Of a stretch of DNA of 64,000 bases, positions 43,748 to 52,157 are shown one piece after another. Made by a program: the position numbers and the translations under genes. Below the pieces are notes generated by a model. The model saw only the letters and a program-made list of their open reading frames with translations. It did not search any database and was not told where the DNA came from. Source of the DNA: Kitasatospora sp. NBC_00374. Lineage in GTDB: Bacteria > Actinomycetota > Actinomycetes > Streptomycetales > Streptomycetaceae. The stretch covers positions 682,001 to 746,000 of the forward strand of contig NZ_CP107964.1 of NCBI RefSeq assembly GCF_041434935.1. The letters are read 5' to 3'. Each line of letters begins with the position of its first letter. The stretch's first letter is position 1.

Positions 43748-45301
43748 ATGTACGTGGACACTGAGGTCGGGACGGCGGTGGTCGTTGCCGCGCAGGCCGG
43801 TGACGAGGACGCGCGGGACAGGCTGCTCGCGGCCTGCCTGCCTTTGCTCTACAACGTCGTCGGCCGGGCGATGAACGGCCACAGCGAGGTCGACGACGTG
43901 GTGCAGGAGACCATGGTCCGGGTCGTCAGCGGGCTCCGCGGGCTCCGCGACCCCGAGTCCTTCCGCTCCTGGATGGTCGCCGTCGCCATGAACGAGGTCC
44001 GCCGCCGCTGGACGGCCCGGCAGAACACCGTCGCCGCCCCCCTGGACACCCTGGAGGGGACCCGCGAGGTCGCCGACCCCGGGTCCGACTTCGTCGGGCT
44101 CACGATCCTGCGGCTGGGCCTGTCCGGGCAGCGCAAGGAGGTCGCCGAGGCCACCCGCTGGCTGGACGACGGCGACCGCGACCTGCTCTCGCTCTGGTGG
44201 CTGGAGACCGCCGGCGAGCTCACCCGGGAGGAACTGGCCGCCGCCCTGGACCTGTCCCGCCAGCACGCTGCGGTCCGGGTGCAGCGGATGAAGGAGCAGC
44301 TGGAGCTGGGCCGGGTGGTGGTGCGGGCGCTCTCGGCCGACCCGCGCTGCCCCGAGCTCACCTCGCTCGTAGCCCCCTGGGACGGCAGCCCCGGCGCCCT
44401 GTGGCGCAAGCGAATAGCCCGGCACACCCGCGGCTGCGCGATCTGCTCCGGTCACCAGCGGGACCTGATGCCGGCCGAGGGCCTGCTCGCGGGCATCGGC
44501 CTGGTGGTGCCGACGCACGACCTGTGGCCGGCGCACCTGAACACCGCGTGGACCGTGCCGCCGGGCGGTGGCCCGGGTACCGGTGCGGGCGGCGGCAGCG
44601 GGTCCGGGGCCGGGCCCGGTGATCCGGGGACGTCCGGTGCGGTGCCGCATCCGCGGCTGCCCCGGGCCCGCGGGCCGGTGGTGATGGCGGGCGCGCTCGC
44701 CGTCACCGTGGCGATCCTCGTCCTCCCCGACGGCAAGGACGGCAAGGACCCGCGGCCTGCCGAGCCCGCCCCCTCGGCGCCGGTGGCCGTCGTCAGCGCC
44801 GTCGAGACACCGGTCGAGCCCTCGCCGTCCCCCACGCCCACCCCGACGCCCAGTCCGACGCCGACGCCCACCCCGACCCCCTCGGCCAGCCCGAGCCCGA
44901 GCCCCAGCCCGACCCAGCGCAGTGTCGAGCAGCAGTTCATCGACCTGGTCAACGCCAAGCGGTCGCAGAGCGGCTGCCCCGCGCTGCGGGTCGAACCCCG
45001 GGTGCACGCGGCCGCACAGAGGCACTCCGAGGACATGGCGGCCCGCGGCTACTTCGACCACACCGGGCCCGACGGCGACCAGCCGGACGACCGGCTGAGC
45101 GCCGCCGGGTACCAGTGGAGCCGCTGGGGCGAGAACCTCGACCGCGGCAAGAAGTCCGCCGGCGACCTGGTGAACGACTGGATGGACGGGGCGATCCACC
45201 AGGCCAACCTGCTCGACTGCCGCTTCACCGCCGCCGGGCTCGGCACGGCGTCCGGGGCCTCCGGCCCGATGTGGACCCTCGACCTCGGGACGCCTCGCTG
45301 A
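43748..45301 (+). CDS. ECF-type sigma factor fused to membrane segment and extracellular CAP domain
   Basis: A 517-residue multidomain protein. Residues about 10-95 are sigma region 2 (SEVDDVVQETMVRVVSGLRGLRDPESFRSW), about 130-190 a region 4-like helix-turn-helix (REELAAALDLSRQHAAVRVQRM). At about 225 comes H-x3-C-x2-C (HTRGCAIC), the zinc-binding signature of anti-sigma ZAS domains, then a Gly/Ser/Pro linker, one membrane helix (about 311-328, VVMAGALAVTVAILVLP), a Pro/Ser/Thr stretch (about 358-390) and a C-terminal CAP/SCP domain (about 393-517; VEQQFIDLVNAKR, YFDHTGPDGD, GENLDRG, HQANLLD). Sigma, anti-sigma-like and outside sensor parts are thus on one chain. It could be a membrane-tethered sigma factor released by proteolysis (inference). 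Own promoter region; a small hairpin follows. Confidence 0.9.
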   Translation: MYVDTEVGTAVVVAAQAGDEDARDRLLAACLPLLYNVVGRAMNGHSEVDDVVQETMVRVVSGLRGLRDPESFRSWMVAVAMNEVRRRWTARQNTVAAPLDTLEGTREVADPGSDFVGLTILRLGLSGQRKEVAEATRWLDDGDRDLLSLWWLETAGELTREELAAALDLSRQHAAVRVQRMKEQLELGRVVVRALSADPRCPELTSLVAPWDGSPGALWRKRIARHTRGCAICSGHQRDLMPAEGLLAGIGLVVPTHDLWPAHLNTAWTVPPGGGPGTGAGGGSGSGAGPGDPGTSGAVPHPRLPRARGPVVMAGALAVTVAILVLPDGKDGKDPRPAEPAPSAPVAVVSAVETPVEPSPSPTPTPTPSPTPTPTPTPSASPSPSPSPTQRSVEQQFIDLVNAKRSQSGCPALRVEPRVHAAAQRHSEDMAARGYFDHTGPDGDQPDDRLSAAGYQWSRWGENLDRGKKSAGDLVNDWMDGAIHQANLLDCRFTAAGLGTASGASGPMWTLDLGTPR

Positions 45302-45323
45302 CCGGATCGGCGCGGCGCGACCG

Positions 45324-45342
45324 GTGAGCCCCCGGGGCTCAC
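45324..45342 (+). terminator. Hairpin after sigma-CAP gene
   Basis: GTGAGCC and GGCTCAC arms (stem extends to GTGAGCCCC), followed by AAAAT, 23 bp after the stop. Confidence 0.5.
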
Positions 45343-45368
45343 AAAATGCTCAGCCGTAAGCTGCGGGC

Positions 45369-45764
45369 ATGACCGAACCCGGGTACCGGACCCGCCTCGA
45401 ACGCATCCTCGGTGTCCCGTTGGCGGCGGACGCCCTTCGGCAGTGGCCGCAGAGCGGGGAGCTGATCCGGGGCCGGGAGCGCATCGCGGAGGTGGAGTCC
45501 CACTTCGTCGGGCTGCGGCTGGGCCTCGGACGGCGGCAGGTGCTCGGCGACACCGTGGTCGCCGAGTGGAGCACCGACTACGGCGACGGCCGGGTGTACC
45601 GGAACGTGTCGATCGCCGAGCTGTCCGACGGTCTGGCCGTCCGGATCACGGACTACTGGGGCGAGCCGTTCACGCCGCCCGCGTGGCGGCATCCGCTGGC
45701 GGAGCGGCTGGACATGCCGCCGGACGGTGTCTGGCCGGCCGCCGGCTCCCTCACGCAGGACTGA
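45369..45764 (+). CDS. NTF2/SnoaL-like protein
   Basis: A 131-residue protein with the cone-like NTF2/SnoaL pattern: an N-terminal helix, the segment VVAEWSTDYGDGRVYRNVSIAELSDGLAVRITDYWGEPF supplying the strands and WGEPF typical of the closing strand. Such proteins are small isomerases, cyclases or uncharacterised stress proteins. No partner gene identified. Confidence 0.75.
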   Translation: MTEPGYRTRLERILGVPLAADALRQWPQSGELIRGRERIAEVESHFVGLRLGLGRRQVLGDTVVAEWSTDYGDGRVYRNVSIAELSDGLAVRITDYWGEPFTPPAWRHPLAERLDMPPDGVWPAAGSLTQD

Positions 45765-45835
45765 TATCGCACACACCCGCCGGCGGCGCCTGGCAGGGTG
45801 GGCCGGACGCCCCGTTCCCGGCCCGAAGGACACCG

Positions 45836-46927
45836 ATGCCCGCACCCGCCGACCGCTCCACCCGCCTGAGCGCCTACGCGACGGCCTCGACCGGGCTCGC
45901 CCTGCTGAGCGACCACCGGCTGTCCCGGCTGCTGGACGACTCGGCCACGGCCGGCTCCGGCCTCGGCGGCACCACCGCGGTGCTGGAGGTCGAAGGGGTG
46001 AAGGTCTTCGCCAAGAAGGTCGCGCTCACCGACCGGGAGCGGCGGCCGGAGCACGTGATGTCCACCGCCAACCTCTTCGGCCTGCCCGGCTACTACCAGT
46101 ACGGCGTGGGCTCGGCGGGCTTCGGCGCCTGGCGCGAGCTGGCCGTGCACACCATGACCACCGGCTGGGTGCTCGCCGACCGCTACCAGGGCTTTCCGCT
46201 GCTCTACCACTGGCGGGTGCTGCCCGACTCCCCCGCCGCGGCCGACCCGTACGGCATGTTCGGCGGCCTGGACGAGGCGGTGGCGTACTGGGACGGCTCA
46301 CCGGCGGTGCGCGATCGGCTGGAGGCGATCCGCGACTCCACGGCGAGCATCGTCCTCTTCCTCGAACACCTTCCGCAGACCCTGGGCACCTGGCTGGCGG
46401 AGCAGGAGCCGGCCGCCCACCTCCGGGTCGACCGGGAGCTCGCCGCGGGAGCCGCCTTCCTGCGGGCCAACGGACTGCTGCACTTCGACGCGCACTTCCT
46501 CAACCTGCTCACCGACGGCCACCGGATCTACTTCTCCGACTTCGGCCTGGCCCTCAGCTCACGCTTCGAACTCTCTCCGGCCGAACGGGAGTTCTTCGCC
46601 TCGCACCGGCACTACGACCGCGCCCACATGGCGACCCACCTGCTCCTGCACCACCTGCCGCTCGGCAGCGGCGCCGCCCCGGACCGCCACCGGTTCCTGC
46701 GCGGCTGGACCGAGGGCACCCGGCCGGGCGGTGTCCCGGCGCCCTCCGCGAAACTGCTGGGCAGCCACGCCCCGACCGCCGTCGTGCTGGGCGGCTTCCA
46801 CCGGAGCCTGCGCGACGGGAGCAAGCGGACGCCGTACCCGGCGGCCGAGCTCGCCCGGGCGGGCCTGGTCACCCGGGAAGGGGCGGCCGAGACCGATGCC
46901 CGCCCGGTTCGCCACCCGTACGGGTGA
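45836..46927 (+). CDS. Kinase-like (protein kinase/APH fold) protein
   Basis: A 363-residue protein with a kinase fold: Gly-rich loop SGLGGTTAVLEVEGVKVFAKK (lysine in the beta-3 strand), catalytic loop HFDAHFLN (H-x-D-x4-N as in aminoglycoside and choline kinases) and SDFGLA (DFG metal motif as in protein kinases). The mix suggests a small-molecule kinase or an atypical protein kinase. GAAGGA lies 5 bases before the ATG. Substrate unknown; no resistance genes adjacent. Confidence 0.85.
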   Translation: MPAPADRSTRLSAYATASTGLALLSDHRLSRLLDDSATAGSGLGGTTAVLEVEGVKVFAKKVALTDRERRPEHVMSTANLFGLPGYYQYGVGSAGFGAWRELAVHTMTTGWVLADRYQGFPLLYHWRVLPDSPAAADPYGMFGGLDEAVAYWDGSPAVRDRLEAIRDSTASIVLFLEHLPQTLGTWLAEQEPAAHLRVDRELAAGAAFLRANGLLHFDAHFLNLLTDGHRIYFSDFGLALSSRFELSPAEREFFASHRHYDRAHMATHLLLHHLPLGSGAAPDRHRFLRGWTEGTRPGGVPAPSAKLLGSHAPTAVVLGGFHRSLRDGSKRTPYPAAELARAGLVTREGAAETDARPVRHPYG

Positions 46928-46998
46928 CATCGCTCCAGGCGCGGCGGCGCGGCGACCGATGAAGCAGGTGGCCGCCCCTTCGAACAGGAGAACTCCGC

Positions 46999-47337
46999 AT
47001 GCGTCCTGCCGCGCGCCGCACGTCCGCCGCCCTGCTGCTGCTCGCCACGCTGGCGGCCGTCCCCGCGACCGCGGCGGCCCGACCGGGCCCGGACCGGAAG
47101 GCCCCCCTCGCCGGGGCGGAGCAGCCGGCCGTGGGCCGCTACCTCGTCACGCTCAAGCGGGGCAGCGACGTGGCCGCGGTGGTCGGGGAACTCGGTGTGA
47201 CGCCGCTGTGCACGTACGAGAGCGTCTTCCCCGGTTTCGCCGCCGACCTGGACCCGGAACAGCTGGCGCGGGTGCGGCGGCATCCGGCGACGGAGGCCGT
47301 CGAGGCGGACGGCTCGGTCTCGGCCTTCGGGGGCTGA
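46999..47337 (+). CDS. Stand-alone secreted I9-type protease inhibitor
   Basis: A 112-residue exported protein: signal peptide ending near TAAA (about residue 26), then an inhibitor_I9/subtilisin-propeptide-like domain (VGRYLVTLKRGSDVAAVVGELG ... YESVFPGFAADLDPEQLARVRRHPATEAVEADG). This is the N-terminal part of a subtilase without the protease. By family it would bind and inhibit or chaperone serine proteases outside the cell. No subtilase gene is in the window. The ORF is complete, with the stop directly after the domain. Confidence 0.87.
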   Translation: MRPAARRTSAALLLLATLAAVPATAAARPGPDRKAPLAGAEQPAVGRYLVTLKRGSDVAAVVGELGVTPLCTYESVFPGFAADLDPEQLARVRRHPATEAVEADGSVSAFGG

Positions 47338-47792
47338 CCGGACCGAGGCGGGGACACGCTGGGTGACCGGCCGGTCCGCTATCCGGTCTGGACACGAAAC
47401 GGGGGCCGGTCCACACTGAGGCTCTGGACGACGGCCGCCGGCCCCACGTCGGCACCGACCGCCACCCACGGTCCCCACCCGTCGCCGGCCGCCGCTGCCC
47501 CGTGTGGACACCGCTCCGACAGCGACGGACCCAGCGCCATCCGCGGCGGCTCCGCCCCGACCGGGCACCGTACGCAACGTGACCTCTTCCCCGCCGCCGG
47601 CGGGCCCGCGAGGAGGTCCGGGCCGCGCCCCCCGGCAGAAACCGCAGGTGCTCTCCCCCGCGCACCGGACCGGCGAGCCGGAACTCCGCCCTCCCGCTCT
47701 CGCGCGCCCCACGCCCGCCGACGGAAACGGTCCTGGACGGAGCCTGCGGAGGCCCGCACCGTAGCGGTCCCCGCTCCACGAGGAGCCCATCC
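47338..47792. other. Gene-free upstream region of recombinase-fold paralogue
   Basis: About 455 bp. Contains GGTCTGGAC (47385-47393) and GGTCCACAC (47408-47416), which recall the DasR-like pair upstream of the 2738 paralogue, though with different spacing and 400 bp from the gene. Nothing else supported. Confidence 0.4.
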
Positions 47793-48161
47793 ATGAGGAT
47801 CGCCCACCCCTATCCGACCGGCACGAGGTCCGCCTCCTACCTGCGTTGCTATCCCGCCGACACCTGGCGGATGCGCGCGCACCGGGAGATGCTGAGCCGG
47901 CACGCCGTCCGGATCGGACTTCCCGAGCCGGTCGTCTTCATCGACAACGGGTGCCGGTCGTTCGACCCACTGCCGAGGCTGGAGGAGCTGGTGCAGCACG
48001 CGGCTGCAGGTCATTTCGGGGTCGTGCTCGTCCCCGGCTCATGGGTGTTCAGCCTGAACGACGAGGAGGCGCACCGGGTTCGCAGCCGGCTGGCCGCGCA
48101 CGGCTGCCACGTCCTCGAACCGCCGCACGTCCGGTCCCGGGCCGGAAACCGGCCCGGCTGA
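47793..48161 (+). CDS. Resolvase-fold protein lacking the catalytic serine (paralogue of 2738 gene)
   Basis: A 122-residue paralogue of the protein at 2738. Y-L-R-C-Y-P at about residues 16-21 replaces the resolvase Y-x-R-V-S, VVFIDNGCRS matches the next core strand, and VVLVPGSWVFSL the strand that in resolvases leads to the catalytic arginines, which are missing. No DNA-binding domain follows. The ATG has the same type of upstream sequence as its paralogue (CACGAGGAGC). Probably a non-catalytic resolvase-fold protein of unknown role; it sits directly before a YbdK-type ligase gene. Confidence 0.85.
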   Translation: MRIAHPYPTGTRSASYLRCYPADTWRMRAHREMLSRHAVRIGLPEPVVFIDNGCRSFDPLPRLEELVQHAAAGHFGVVLVPGSWVFSLNDEEAHRVRSRLAAHGCHVLEPPHVRSRAGNRPG

Positions 48162-48295
48162 CCGTTTCGACCGCCGCCCGGGCGGGCACGCGCCAGACGC
48201 GGGCCGACGCCCGATCCGCGGCGGCGGACCCGTGGGCGTCCCGGCTTACCGGCCGGGGCGGCGCCCTCTTCCAGCGGACGAGGAGAACCGGACCC

Positions 48296-49531
48296 TTGGT
48301 CGAACCAGCTCGGCCGTCCGTCCGTCCCGGCCCGACGCAGCCACTGCGCTTCGGGGTCGAGGAGGAGTTCGTCCTGGTGGACGCGGTGACCGGGGTCTGC
48401 GTACCGCGCGCGGAACGCGTCCTGGCCGACGCGGCACTCACGCTCGGTGACCGGGCGCAGGCCGAGTTCTGCGCCACCCAGGTCGAGGGCTGCACCCCGC
48501 CGGTGGAGACCGCCGAACGGCTGCGCGAGGAGCTGGCCGTGATGCGGCGCGCGCTCGCCGCGGCGGCCGGCCGGGCCGGCTGCCTGCTGGTCGCCTCGGG
48601 CACGCCGGTCCTGCCCAGCCCGCACCCGCTGCCCGTCTCGGACGGCGTCCGCTACCACCGGATCTCCCGGCACATGGGGCCGGTGGCGGACCAGCCCGGC
48701 GGCGAGATGTGCGGCTGCCACGTCCACGTCGGCGACCTCAGCCGCCGCGAGGCGCTCGCGGTGGGCAACCGCCTGCGGCCCTGGCTGCCGGTGCTGCACG
48801 CCGTCACCACCAACTCGCCGTTCTGCGAGGGCCGCGACCGCGGCGTCGCGAGCTCCCGGACCCTCTGCTACGGCCGGTGGCCGACCGTCGGGCCGGCCCC
48901 GGTGCTGGACGAGGGCGGCTACGAGCGGACCGTCGAGGCCCTGCTCTCGTCCGGCGTGCTGCTGGACCGGCGGATGATCTACTGGTACTCCCGGCCGTCC
49001 GAGCACCTGCCGACGCTGGAGGTGCGGGTCGCGGACGTCAACGCCGACCTGGACGTCACGGTGCTGCTAGCCGTGCTCGTCCGCGGGCTCGTCGCGGTGT
49101 CGCTGCGCGAGGAACGCGCGGGAGCACCGCTGCCATCCGTACCGGGGGAGCTGCTGTGCGCGGCGCACCGGCGGGCGGCACGGGTGGGGCTCTCCGGGGA
49201 CGGCATCGACGCGTTCACGGGGCGGTCACGGCCCGCGGCGCAGCTGCTGGCCGACCTGTTGGAGCACGCCGCGCCCGGGCTGGCCGCCCTGGGCGACCTG
49301 GGCCTGGCCCGCCGGCTCGCCGCCCGCACGGTGGCGGCCGGCACCGGCGCCGATCGTCAGCGGGCCGCCTTCGCGTGCCGGGGTTCGCTCGCCGACGTCG
49401 TCGCGGAGCTCGCGGCGGTGACCGTCGGCCAGTCCGCGTCCCCTGGCCGGTCGGCCACCCGGGGCCCGGCGACCGGAGGGAGGCGAGGAGGTCGTGCCGG
49501 AGGAACCGCAACCGCTCCGGGAAGGGCGTGA
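48296..49531 (+). CDS. YbdK-family carboxylate-amine ligase (copy 2)
   Basis: A 411-residue GCS2-family enzyme: FGVEEEFVLVD near residue 20, MCGCHVHVGD (metal/ATP site), LRPWLPVLHAVTTNSPF. Only about a third identical to the 28817 copy by eye, so an old paralogue. A TTG start is proposed with GAGGAG about 11 bases upstream, since no ATG or GTG lies between the upstream stop region and the conserved signature. The C-terminal 40 residues are Gly/Arg-rich and overlap the next gene. Confidence 0.87.
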   Translation: MVEPARPSVRPGPTQPLRFGVEEEFVLVDAVTGVCVPRAERVLADAALTLGDRAQAEFCATQVEGCTPPVETAERLREELAVMRRALAAAAGRAGCLLVASGTPVLPSPHPLPVSDGVRYHRISRHMGPVADQPGGEMCGCHVHVGDLSRREALAVGNRLRPWLPVLHAVTTNSPFCEGRDRGVASSRTLCYGRWPTVGPAPVLDEGGYERTVEALLSSGVLLDRRMIYWYSRPSEHLPTLEVRVADVNADLDVTVLLAVLVRGLVAVSLREERAGAPLPSVPGELLCAAHRRAARVGLSGDGIDAFTGRSRPAAQLLADLLEHAAPGLAALGDLGLARRLAARTVAAGTGADRQRAAFACRGSLADVVAELAAVTVGQSASPGRSATRGPATGGRRGGRAGGTATAPGRA

Positions 49532-49988
49532 CGAGACCCCGGAGGAGCGGGCGGACCGCCTGTGGGGGGAGCTCCTGCAGGAGGTGCGGATCGCGCAGAC
49601 CGGTGCGCAGATCATGTTCGGGTTCCTGCTGACGGTCGCCTTCACCGAGCGGTTCGCCACCCTGCACGGCTTCGACCGCGGCCTGTACGTGGCCGTGGTG
49701 ACCCTCGGCGCGATCGCCACCGGCACCCTGATCGCCCCGGTCTCCTACCACCGGGTCCTCGCCGGGCGGCATCTCAAGCCGACCATGGTGGCAGCGGCGG
49801 GGCGGCTGGTCTCGCTCGGGGTGGCCCTGCTGGCGGTCACCGTCGGGATGGCCCTGCTCCTGCTGCTCAAGGTGGCGGGGCTCGGGTGGGCGGCCTGGCT
49901 GATCGCGGCCGTGGTGATGTCCTGGTTCGGTGTGTGCTGGCTGCTGCTGCCGGCCATGCTGCGCCGCCGCGGCAACGGCCGCCGGTGA
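49494..49988 (+). CDS. DUF6328-type membrane protein
   Basis: A 164-residue membrane protein with four hydrophobic segments after a hydrophilic, Glu-rich start. The helix TGAQIMFGFLLTVAFTERF and loop HRVLAGRHLKP fit the DUF6328 family of actinobacterial membrane proteins. GTG start with GGAGG upstream. It begins 38 bases inside the YbdK gene, so the two are probably coupled. Function unknown. Confidence 0.85.
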   Translation: MPEEPQPLREGRDETPEERADRLWGELLQEVRIAQTGAQIMFGFLLTVAFTERFATLHGFDRGLYVAVVTLGAIATGTLIAPVSYHRVLAGRHLKPTMVAAAGRLVSLGVALLAVTVGMALLLLLKVAGLGWAAWLIAAVVMSWFGVCWLLLPAMLRRRGNGRR

Positions 49989-50019
49989 GGTGGTGCGGTC
50001 GGCCCGGTTCGGCGGCGGA

Positions 50020-50181
50020 TCAGCCGGCGGCGGGGCCGATGCCCGTGACCCGGGACGGGGCGCCGGACCTGCCGATCAGCGCGGCGGCGGCGAGTACGAC
50101 CCCGCCGGCCACGGTCAGCAGGGTGACCCGGCGGCGTCTGAAGCCGGGCCGGGGCTGCTCGTACTGTCGCGGGAACGTCAT
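50020..50181 (-). CDS. Small single-pass membrane protein
   Basis: A 53-residue peptide: a basic, Arg-rich N terminus (RPGFRRRRV), then one membrane helix (LLTVAGGVVLAAAALIG) and a short tail. GGAGGATCC before the ATG gives good translational support. Unknown function. Confidence 0.65.
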   Translation of the reverse strand: MTFPRQYEQPRPGFRRRRVTLLTVAGGVVLAAAALIGRSGAPSRVTGIGPAAG

Positions 50182-50291
50182 GGGGATCCTCCGAATCGAG
50201 AGTGTTCTGATCGGCGACAACCACCGTCGGCCAGGGCCGACAACGATGATCGTATGAGCTGTTCGAGCCCCGGGAGCGGGCCGACGGCCCG

Positions 50292-50309
50292 CCTAAGGAA
50301 GCCCTAAGG
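50292..50309 (+). promoter_or_regulatory. Direct repeat CCTAAGG with 11-bp pitch
   Basis: CCTAAGG at 50292-50298 and 50303-50309, one helical turn apart, followed by TTCTCCTC. OmpR-type response regulators bind direct repeats with this pitch. About 155 bp before the lipoprotein start. Confidence 0.5.
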
Positions 50310-50464
50310 TTCTCCTCACCCCAGCCTTCGGCTCGGCCCGCGAAACGCTCGGAGGGGAGTGGACGGACCATCGACCCCTCGAACGCGGATTCGAGATGCG
50401 GTCCGGCGATCGACTGTGGCAGGCTGCCGTGATCACATCGAAGATCATCGGAGTCCACCGCACC

Positions 50465-51253
50465 ATGTCCGCGCCGCAGCGTCGCATCCTTCCCGCCACC
50501 GCCGCCCTCACCGGGGTCCTGCTGCTCACCGCCCTGGCCGGGTGCGCGAGCTCCCCCGCGACCACTTCGGCCCCTGCCACCCCGGTCCCGCCCTCGACGG
50601 CCTCCACCGCGTCCGCGTCCGCCGCGCCGACGGCTGCCGTGGACCCCGCCGCGTTCGAGACGCTCTCCGCGCTCGTCAAGGCGCCGGGAAAGCCCTATGC
50701 CGCGACGATGAAGGCCGAGACCACGATCGGTGGCGAGTCGACGGTCATGATGACCGGACGGCTGAACATCAACGGTCCGGCCACCGGGCGCCTGCACATC
50801 GAGACGGCGGACGACGGCGCCGGGCGGACGCTCTCCATGGACAGTGTCGTGGTCGCCGACGCCATGTACGGCAAGGGTGTCCCCGGCACCACCGGCTGGG
50901 TGAAACTCCCGCGCTCCGCGGAGGCCCCGGTCGCCGACTACGCCGGCTACGCCAAGCTGATCGCCGCCGGCGGCCCGGCCTCGCTGAAGGGCGTCGAGCA
51001 GCAGGCGGGCGGCCCGGTCTACCACCTCTCCGGGCCACTGACCACGGAGCAGATCACGACGATCGACGCCCGGACCGCCAAGTCCATGGGCACCAAGGGC
51101 ATGACGTCCTTCCAGTGCGACCTCTGGCTCGACGGTGAGAGCCGCGCCGTCCGCTTCGAGCAGCGCGGCGAGCTGCGGGGCGTCGCCTTCGTCAACTCCG
51201 CCGTCTTCAGCGAGTTCGGCCCCACCGAGACGGTGAGCGCCCCCACCGACTGA
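50465..51253 (+). CDS. LppX/LprG-like lipoprotein
   Basis: A 262-residue lipoprotein: signal peptide with lipobox LAGC (about residue 28), a Ser/Thr/Pro/Ala-rich linker to about 60, then an LolA/LppX-type fold (SALVKAPGKPYAATMKAETTIGGE, repeated strands, VYHLSGPLTTEQI). Such proteins carry or sense lipids at the membrane surface. ATG 50465 is chosen for the signal peptide; an upstream ATG at 50396 would add 23 residues. Possible response-regulator direct repeats upstream. Confidence 0.85.
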   Translation: MSAPQRRILPATAALTGVLLLTALAGCASSPATTSAPATPVPPSTASTASASAAPTAAVDPAAFETLSALVKAPGKPYAATMKAETTIGGESTVMMTGRLNINGPATGRLHIETADDGAGRTLSMDSVVVADAMYGKGVPGTTGWVKLPRSAEAPVADYAGYAKLIAAGGPASLKGVEQQAGGPVYHLSGPLTTEQITTIDARTAKSMGTKGMTSFQCDLWLDGESRAVRFEQRGELRGVAFVNSAVFSEFGPTETVSAPTD

Positions 51254-51257
51254 CCGG

Positions 51258-51995
51258 TCACCCGCCCCCGCGTCTGGCCGCCACCAGGTCGCGGTCGGGC
51301 GCGGTCACGGGTTCGAAACCCGCCTCGGCCAGTTCGTCCCCGAGCACGGCGGGGGCGACCGGCCAGAGGTCGAATCCCTCCCGTGCCTCCCGCAGCAGCA
51401 CGCCGTCCCGCTCGACGCGGTAGGCGAAGCAGAGCCGCACGATGCCGCGGTCCGGGGTACTGGTGACCTGCGCGCAGTAGCTGTCCGCGCCGAGCCGCAC
51501 CGGCCCGAGCCGCCAGGTCTCCTCCCGTTCCGGCACGGCGGGCGGCGGCGCGTCGAACAGCAGCACACCGCCCGGGACGAGGGCGCGCGCCAGCGCCCGG
51601 AAGGCGGCTCGGCGGTCGGCCGGTTCCAGGACGGCGACGAGGTTCGCGGCGACCGCCAGGTCGGCGACCTCCCGCAGGCCGCAGGCGGCGACGGTCGCGG
51701 CGTGGACGGTGGTCCGGGCGCGCTCGTCCGCACCGAGGCGGGCAAGCCTGGCCAGCAGACCGGCCCGCATCGCGGCCGACGGCTCGACCGCGTGCACCGG
51801 GACGGCGGCCGCGCCGACCAGGACCTCGGTGACGATGCCGGTGCCCGCGCCGGCATCCACGATCGCCAGGCGGGCGTCCCGGGCCGGCCCGGCGAACCGC
51901 CGCAGGGCCGCACGTCGGTCGCCGTCGGCCTGCAGCAGGTCGTAGAACTCGGCCGAGACGGCGTACTCGGGCTCCCGCCCGCCGGCGGCGTTCAC
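51258..51995 (-). CDS. Class I SAM-dependent methyltransferase
   Basis: A 245-residue methyltransferase. The SAM site is seen as VDAGAGTGIVTEVL (motif I), then VEPSAAM and the motif II-type AVAANLVAVLEP. The small C-terminal part would shape the substrate site. GTG start at 51995; no clear ribosome binding site, so the start is uncertain. Only 4 bp from the convergent lipoprotein gene's stop. Substrate unknown. Confidence 0.85.
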   Translation of the reverse strand: MNAAGGREPEYAVSAEFYDLLQADGDRRAALRRFAGPARDARLAIVDAGAGTGIVTEVLVGAAAVPVHAVEPSAAMRAGLLARLARLGADERARTTVHAATVAACGLREVADLAVAANLVAVLEPADRRAAFRALARALVPGGVLLFDAPPPAVPEREETWRLGPVRLGADSYCAQVTSTPDRGIVRLCFAYRVERDGVLLREAREGFDLWPVAPAVLGDELAEAGFEPVTAPDRDLVAARRGGG

Positions 51996-52157
51996 CGGAC
52001 GCGCCCGAGGGCGCTGTCGGCAACGGCCCGGACGGGCCCCGCCGCCCGGGCGGGCGTGCGGCGCCGGCCGGCGCCGGCCGGGGTGCCGTCGATGGCGGTT
52101 CGTGCGGCGGCCGTCATCGGTGCCTCCCTCCCGGCCGGGCGGCCGGCCGCCCGCGCC

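Noticed and set aside
51300..51320. GGGTTCGAAACCC, looking like a tRNA T-arm
   Set aside because: It lies inside the methyltransferase coding region, and no acceptor, D or anticodon arms can be folded around it.
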